Positions 10,814-13,518 of a stretch of 13,518 nt of DNA are shown here, piece by piece. Source of the stretch: Burkholderiaceae bacterium. GTDB lineage: Bacteria; Pseudomonadota; Gammaproteobacteria; Burkholderiales; Burkholderiaceae. Under the pieces are notes generated by a model. The model ran no database searches and was not told where the DNA came from. It worked only from the letters and a program-made list of their open reading frames with translations. Both the position numbers and the translations under genes were made by a program. The stretch spans positions 1 to 13,518 of the forward strand of contig JAKONL010000065.1 of the NCBI GenBank assembly GCA_022701965.1. Direction: 5' to 3'. Position 1 is the stretch's first letter. Every line of letters begins with the position of its first letter.

Positions 10814-11918
10814 ATGGATGCAGAGCAAATCAACCAAATCGGCGCAACCCTCGCGGACCTGAGCGTCCGGACGGTCGATCTCCGGAGGTATCTTTGACTA
10901 CGATGCCAAATCCGAACGCCTGAGGACGGTCAACGCATCGCTGGAAGACCCGACGGTTTGGAACGACCCGAAGAAGGCCCAGGAACTCGGCCGCGAGAAG
11001 AAGTCGCTCGACGACGTGGTCGTCACGCTCGACCGGCTCACCAGCGGTCTCTCGGACAACACCGAGCTCTACGAAATGTCGAAGGAGGACGGCGACATGG
11101 ACGGCCTGCAGGCCATCTCCGACGACGCCGATCTCCTCGAAGCCGACATCAAGCAGCTCGAGTTCCGCCGGATGTTCAGCAACCCGGCCGATCCGCTCAA
11201 CGCCTTCATCGACATCCAGGCCGGCGCCGGCGGCACCGAGGCCTGCGACTGGGCCAGCATGCTGCTGCGGCAGTACCTGAAGTACGCCGAGCGCAAGGGC
11301 TTCAAGACGCAGATCGAGGACGAGACCGCGGGCGACACGGCCGGCATCAAGGGCGCGACCATCAAGGTCGAGGGCGACTACGCCTTCGGCCTGCTGCGCA
11401 CCGAGACCGGCGTGCACCGGCTGGTGCGCAAGTCGCCGTTCGACTCCTCGGGCGGCCGCCACACCAGCTTCGCGTCGATCTTCGTCTACCCCGAGGTCGT
11501 CGATTCGATCGAGATCGAGATCAACCCGTCGGACGTGCGCACCGATACCTTCCGTGCCTCGGGCGCGGGCGGCCAGCACATCAACAAGACCGACTCGGCC
11601 GTGCGGCTCACGCACATCCCGACCGGCATCGTGGTGCAGTGCCAGGACGGTCGCAGCCAGCACAGCAACCGTGACGTCGCCTGGAAACGCCTGCGCTCGC
11701 GCCTCTACGATTTCGAGCTGCGCAAGCAGCAGGAGGCGCAGCAGAAGCTCGAGGACACCAAGACCGACGTCGGCTGGGGCCACCAGATCCGCAGCTACGT
11801 GCTGGACAACAGCCGCATCAAGGACCTGCGCACCAACGTCGAGGTCTCGGCGACGCAGAAGGTGCTCGACGGCGATCTCGACGTGTTCATCGAGGCTTCG
11901 TTGAAGCAGGGCGTCTGA
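10814..11918 (+). CDS. prfB: Peptide chain release factor 2, made by programmed +1 frameshift
   Basis: The gene is in two frames: 27 codons from ATG 10814 end at an in-frame TGA (10895-10897), and translation continues in the +1 frame from GAC at 10896 to the TGA at 11916-11918. The product is 367 aa, against about 365 in E. coli. It hydrolyses peptidyl-tRNA at UGA and UAA. Diagnostic residues are the SPF recognition motif at S207-P208-F209 and the catalytic GGQ at G252-G253-Q254; residue 248 (E. coli 246) is Ala, the common form, rather than the Thr of E. coli K-12. AGGA lies about 7 nt before the ATG. Regulation is by the frameshift itself: when RF2 is scarce, ribosomes pause at the UGA and slip. 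The final TGA overlaps the ATG of the next gene by one base. Confidence 0.97.
10884..10898 (+). promoter_or_regulatory. prfB programmed +1 frameshift signal
   Basis: The elements are a Shine-Dalgarno-like GGAGG at 10884-10888, a 3-nt spacer TAT, the slippery codon CTT at 10892-10894, the in-frame TGA at 10895-10897 and a following C. Spacing and slippery codon are the same as in E. coli prfB. Slippage of tRNA-Leu from CTT to TTT moves the ribosome onto GAC. The element makes RF2 synthesis inversely dependent on RF2 activity. Confidence 0.96.
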
Positions 11919-12595
11919 TGGCCAGGATCGAAGCGCTGATCTTCGACATGGACGGCACGATGGTCGACTCGATGCCGTGGCACGCCAGGGCGTGGGTCGA
12001 GTACGCGCGCCGGCGCGACCTGGCGCTCGACGTGCCCGACCTCATGCGCCGCACGACCGGCCGCAACGCCTTCGAATGCGCCTGCGAGCTGATGGGCCGC
12101 GTGGTGACCGAGGCCGAGAGCGCCGCGATCACCGCCGAGAAGGAGTCGATCTATCGCGACCTGTTCGATGCCAACTTCGCCGAGGTCGCGGGCTTCAGGG
12201 CGTTCGCGGCGGAAGCTGTCGCACGCGGTCTCAAGATCGCGGTCGGTACGGCCGGCGACCGCCACAACGTCGAGTTCGTGATGTCGCGCCTGAAGATGAA
12301 CCCGCTGCCGCTGGCCATCGTCGGCGGCGACGAAGGGTTGCCGGGCAAGCCGCAACCGGCGATCTTCGTCGAGGCCGCGCGCCGCATCGGCGTGGCGCCC
12401 GAGCATTGCGTCGTCTTCGAGGACGCGCCCTTCGGCATCGAAGCCGCCCGGCGCGGCGGCATGCGTGCCGTCGCGCTCTGCACCACCCACAGCGCGGCCG
12501 AACTCTCCGGCCCGCACGTGCTCGCGGCGGTCCGCGACTACGAAGAACTTGCCCGATCCCATTTTCTGGAGACCCTCGATGCTGCAATCGCGTGA
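11918..12595 (+). CDS. HAD superfamily hydrolase, beta-phosphoglucomutase/phosphatase-like (subfamily IA)
   Basis: 225 aa from ATG 11918, overlapping the prfB stop as TGATG, so reinitiation is likely. All four HAD motifs are visible: motif I DMDGTMVDS with nucleophile D10 and acid/base D12; motif II T111 in AVGTAGD; motif III K144 in GLPGKPQP; motif IV E168-D169 in VFEDAPFG. An alpha-helical cap (about residues 18-90) sits between motifs I and II, as in beta-phosphoglucomutase and phosphoglycolate phosphatase relatives. GKPQPAIFVEAARRIGV is typical of that group. Expected to act on a small phosphorylated metabolite in the cytosol; whether it is a phosphatase or a mutase cannot be told from sequence. 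It overlaps pepN by 17 nt. Its place between prfB and pepN suggests co-expression but no obvious common pathway. Confidence 0.9.
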   Translation: MARIEALIFDMDGTMVDSMPWHARAWVEYARRRDLALDVPDLMRRTTGRNAFECACELMGRVVTEAESAAITAEKESIYRDLFDANFAEVAGFRAFAAEAVARGLKIAVGTAGDRHNVEFVMSRLKMNPLPLAIVGGDEGLPGKPQPAIFVEAARRIGVAPEHCVVFEDAPFGIEAARRGGMRAVALCTTHSAAELSGPHVLAAVRDYEELARSHFLETLDAAIA

Positions 12596-13518
12596 CGCCC
12601 AAGGACAGACGCTGGCGATACGCCGCGAAGACTACGTCGCCCCCGCCTGGTGGATCGACACCGTCGATCTGTGCTTCGACCTCGATCCGGCCAAGACCCG
12701 CGTGCTCAACCGCATGCGGCTGCGCCGCAATCCCGACCAGCCTTCGGGCCCGCTGCGCCTGGATGGCGACGAGCTGAACCTGGCGCGAGTGCTGGTCGAC
12801 GGCCACGGCGCGTCGTTCCGCATGGAGTCGGACCAGCTGGTGATCGACAACCTGCCCGACGCCTTCGAGCTGGAGATCTTCACGACCTGCTGCCCGGTGA
12901 AGAACACCAAGCTCATGGGCCTGTTCGTGAGCGAGAACACGTTCTTCACCCAGTGCGAGGCCGAGGGCTTCCGCCGCATCACCTACTTCCTCGACCGTCC
13001 CGACGTGATGGCGAACTACACCGTGACGCTGCGCGCCGACAAGAAGGCCTACCCGGTGCTGCTGTCGAACGGCAACCTGGTCGACAGCGGCGACCTCACC
13101 GGCCCGGGCAACGAAGGCCGGCACTTCGCGAAGTGGGTCGACCCGTTCAGGAAGCCCAGCTACCTGTTCGCGCTGGTCGCGGGCAAGCTGGTGGCGCGCG
13201 AGCAGCGCATCACCACGCGCGCGGGCAAGGAACACCTGCTGCAGGTCTACGTGCGCGCCGGCGACCTCGACAAGACCGAGCACGCGATGAATTCGCTGAT
13301 CCATTCGATCCTCTGGGACGAGGCCCGCTTCGGCCTGCCGCTGGACCTCGACCGCTTCATGATCGTCGCCACCAGCGACTTCAACATGGGCGCGATGGAG
13401 AACAAGGGCTTGAACATCTTCAACACGAAGTACGTCCTGGCGAACCAGGCCACGGCCACCGATGCCGACTACGGCAACATCGAGAGCGTGGTCGGCCACG
13501 AATACTTCCACAACTGGT
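12579..13518 (+). CDS. pepN: Aminopeptidase N (M1 family), 5' part, runs off the right edge
   Basis: 313 complete codons are visible from ATG 12579 (MLQSRDAQGQT), about a third of the roughly 870-900 aa enzyme. The start overlaps the HAD gene by 17 nt and has GGAG 8 nt upstream. Similarity to E. coli PepN is continuous: YVAPAWWIDTVDLCFDLDP, TQCEAEGFRRITYFLDRPDV, YPVLLSNGN, SYLFALVAG. The exopeptidase motif GAMEN (G271-N275, E274 binding the substrate amino group) and the zinc motif HEYFH (H307, E308, H311) are present; the third zinc ligand, a Glu about 19 residues later, lies beyond the window. It is a cytosolic zinc enzyme that removes N-terminal residues from peptides, completing protein turnover. 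The frame is open to the last base with no sign of damage. Confidence 0.96.
   Translation, partial: MLQSRDAQGQTLAIRREDYVAPAWWIDTVDLCFDLDPAKTRVLNRMRLRRNPDQPSGPLRLDGDELNLARVLVDGHGASFRMESDQLVIDNLPDAFELEIFTTCCPVKNTKLMGLFVSENTFFTQCEAEGFRRITYFLDRPDVMANYTVTLRADKKAYPVLLSNGNLVDSGDLTGPGNEGRHFAKWVDPFRKPSYLFALVAGKLVAREQRITTRAGKEHLLQVYVRAGDLDKTEHAMNSLIHSILWDEARFGLPLDLDRFMIVATSDFNMGAMENKGLNIFNTKYVLANQATATDADYGNIESVVGHEYFHNW

Noticed and set aside
9448..10833. 461-codon minus-strand open frame opposite the REC-kinase.
   Set aside because: No family resemblance; the plus-strand kinase accounts for the sequence fully.
10814..10897. A nonsense mutation making prfB a pseudogene.
   Set aside because: The TGA sits exactly in the known RF2 frameshift context and the downstream frame is intact to the end.
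12231..13511. 426-codon minus-strand open frame opposite pepN and the HAD gene.
   Set aside because: Composition is that of a shadow frame, while the plus strand encodes continuous PepN with GAMEN and HEYFH motifs.

Overview
The window is a stretch of very G+C-rich bacterial chromosome with dense, mostly overlapping genes. Protein sequences, the TTG/GTG starts and the strong preference for TGA stops suggest a betaproteobacterium of the order Burkholderiales (Comamonadaceae or a neighbouring family). This placement is an inference from family resemblance; no rRNA or other taxonomic marker is present. I see no IS element, phage gene, tRNA, rRNA or CRISPR array.

Layout. (1) Positions 3-966, plus strand: the 3' end of yajQ, then a secreted or membrane-anchored retropepsin-like aspartic protease 4 bp later. 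(2) Positions 973-3603, minus strand: a compact housekeeping cluster, read in the order tas-like aldo/keto reductase, ybaK-type tRNA-editing deacylase, plsY, and a YoaB-type RidA-family protein. It converges on the protease gene with only 6 bp between stop codons. (3) A 59-bp divergent gap, then an alpha/beta hydrolase (3663-4577). (4) Positions 4607-10773, plus strand: a four-gene signalling module. It comprises a large membrane hybrid histidine kinase (CHASE3-GAF-coiled coil-HisKA-HATPase-REC-REC-REC), a CheR-type methyltransferase, a receiver-less CheB-type methylesterase and a soluble REC-histidine kinase. The four genes overlap head to tail (GTGA, ATGA and a 14-nt overlap). (5) Positions 10814-13518, plus strand: prfB (RF2) with its programmed +1 frameshift, a HAD phosphatase/phosphomutase-like gene whose ATG overlaps the prfB stop, and the 5' part of pepN.

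The most interesting part is the signalling module. It has two kinases, four receivers and a methylation/demethylation pair, but no chemoreceptor, CheA, CheW, DNA-binding output domain or cyclic-di-GMP domain within the window. The methylation target is therefore unknown. One candidate is the Glu/Gln-rich coiled coil between GAF and HisKA in the first kinase, which has Glu-Glu pairs that partly resemble chemoreceptor methylation sites. Related CheR/CheB/kinase sets are, to my recollection, found in several phyla, so the genes are not new in themselves, but what they do is poorly defined.

The prfB gene carries the classical autoregulatory site (Shine-Dalgarno-like GGAGG, TAT, CTT TGA C). Twelve of the thirteen gene ends visible in the window use TGA, the codon RF2 reads.
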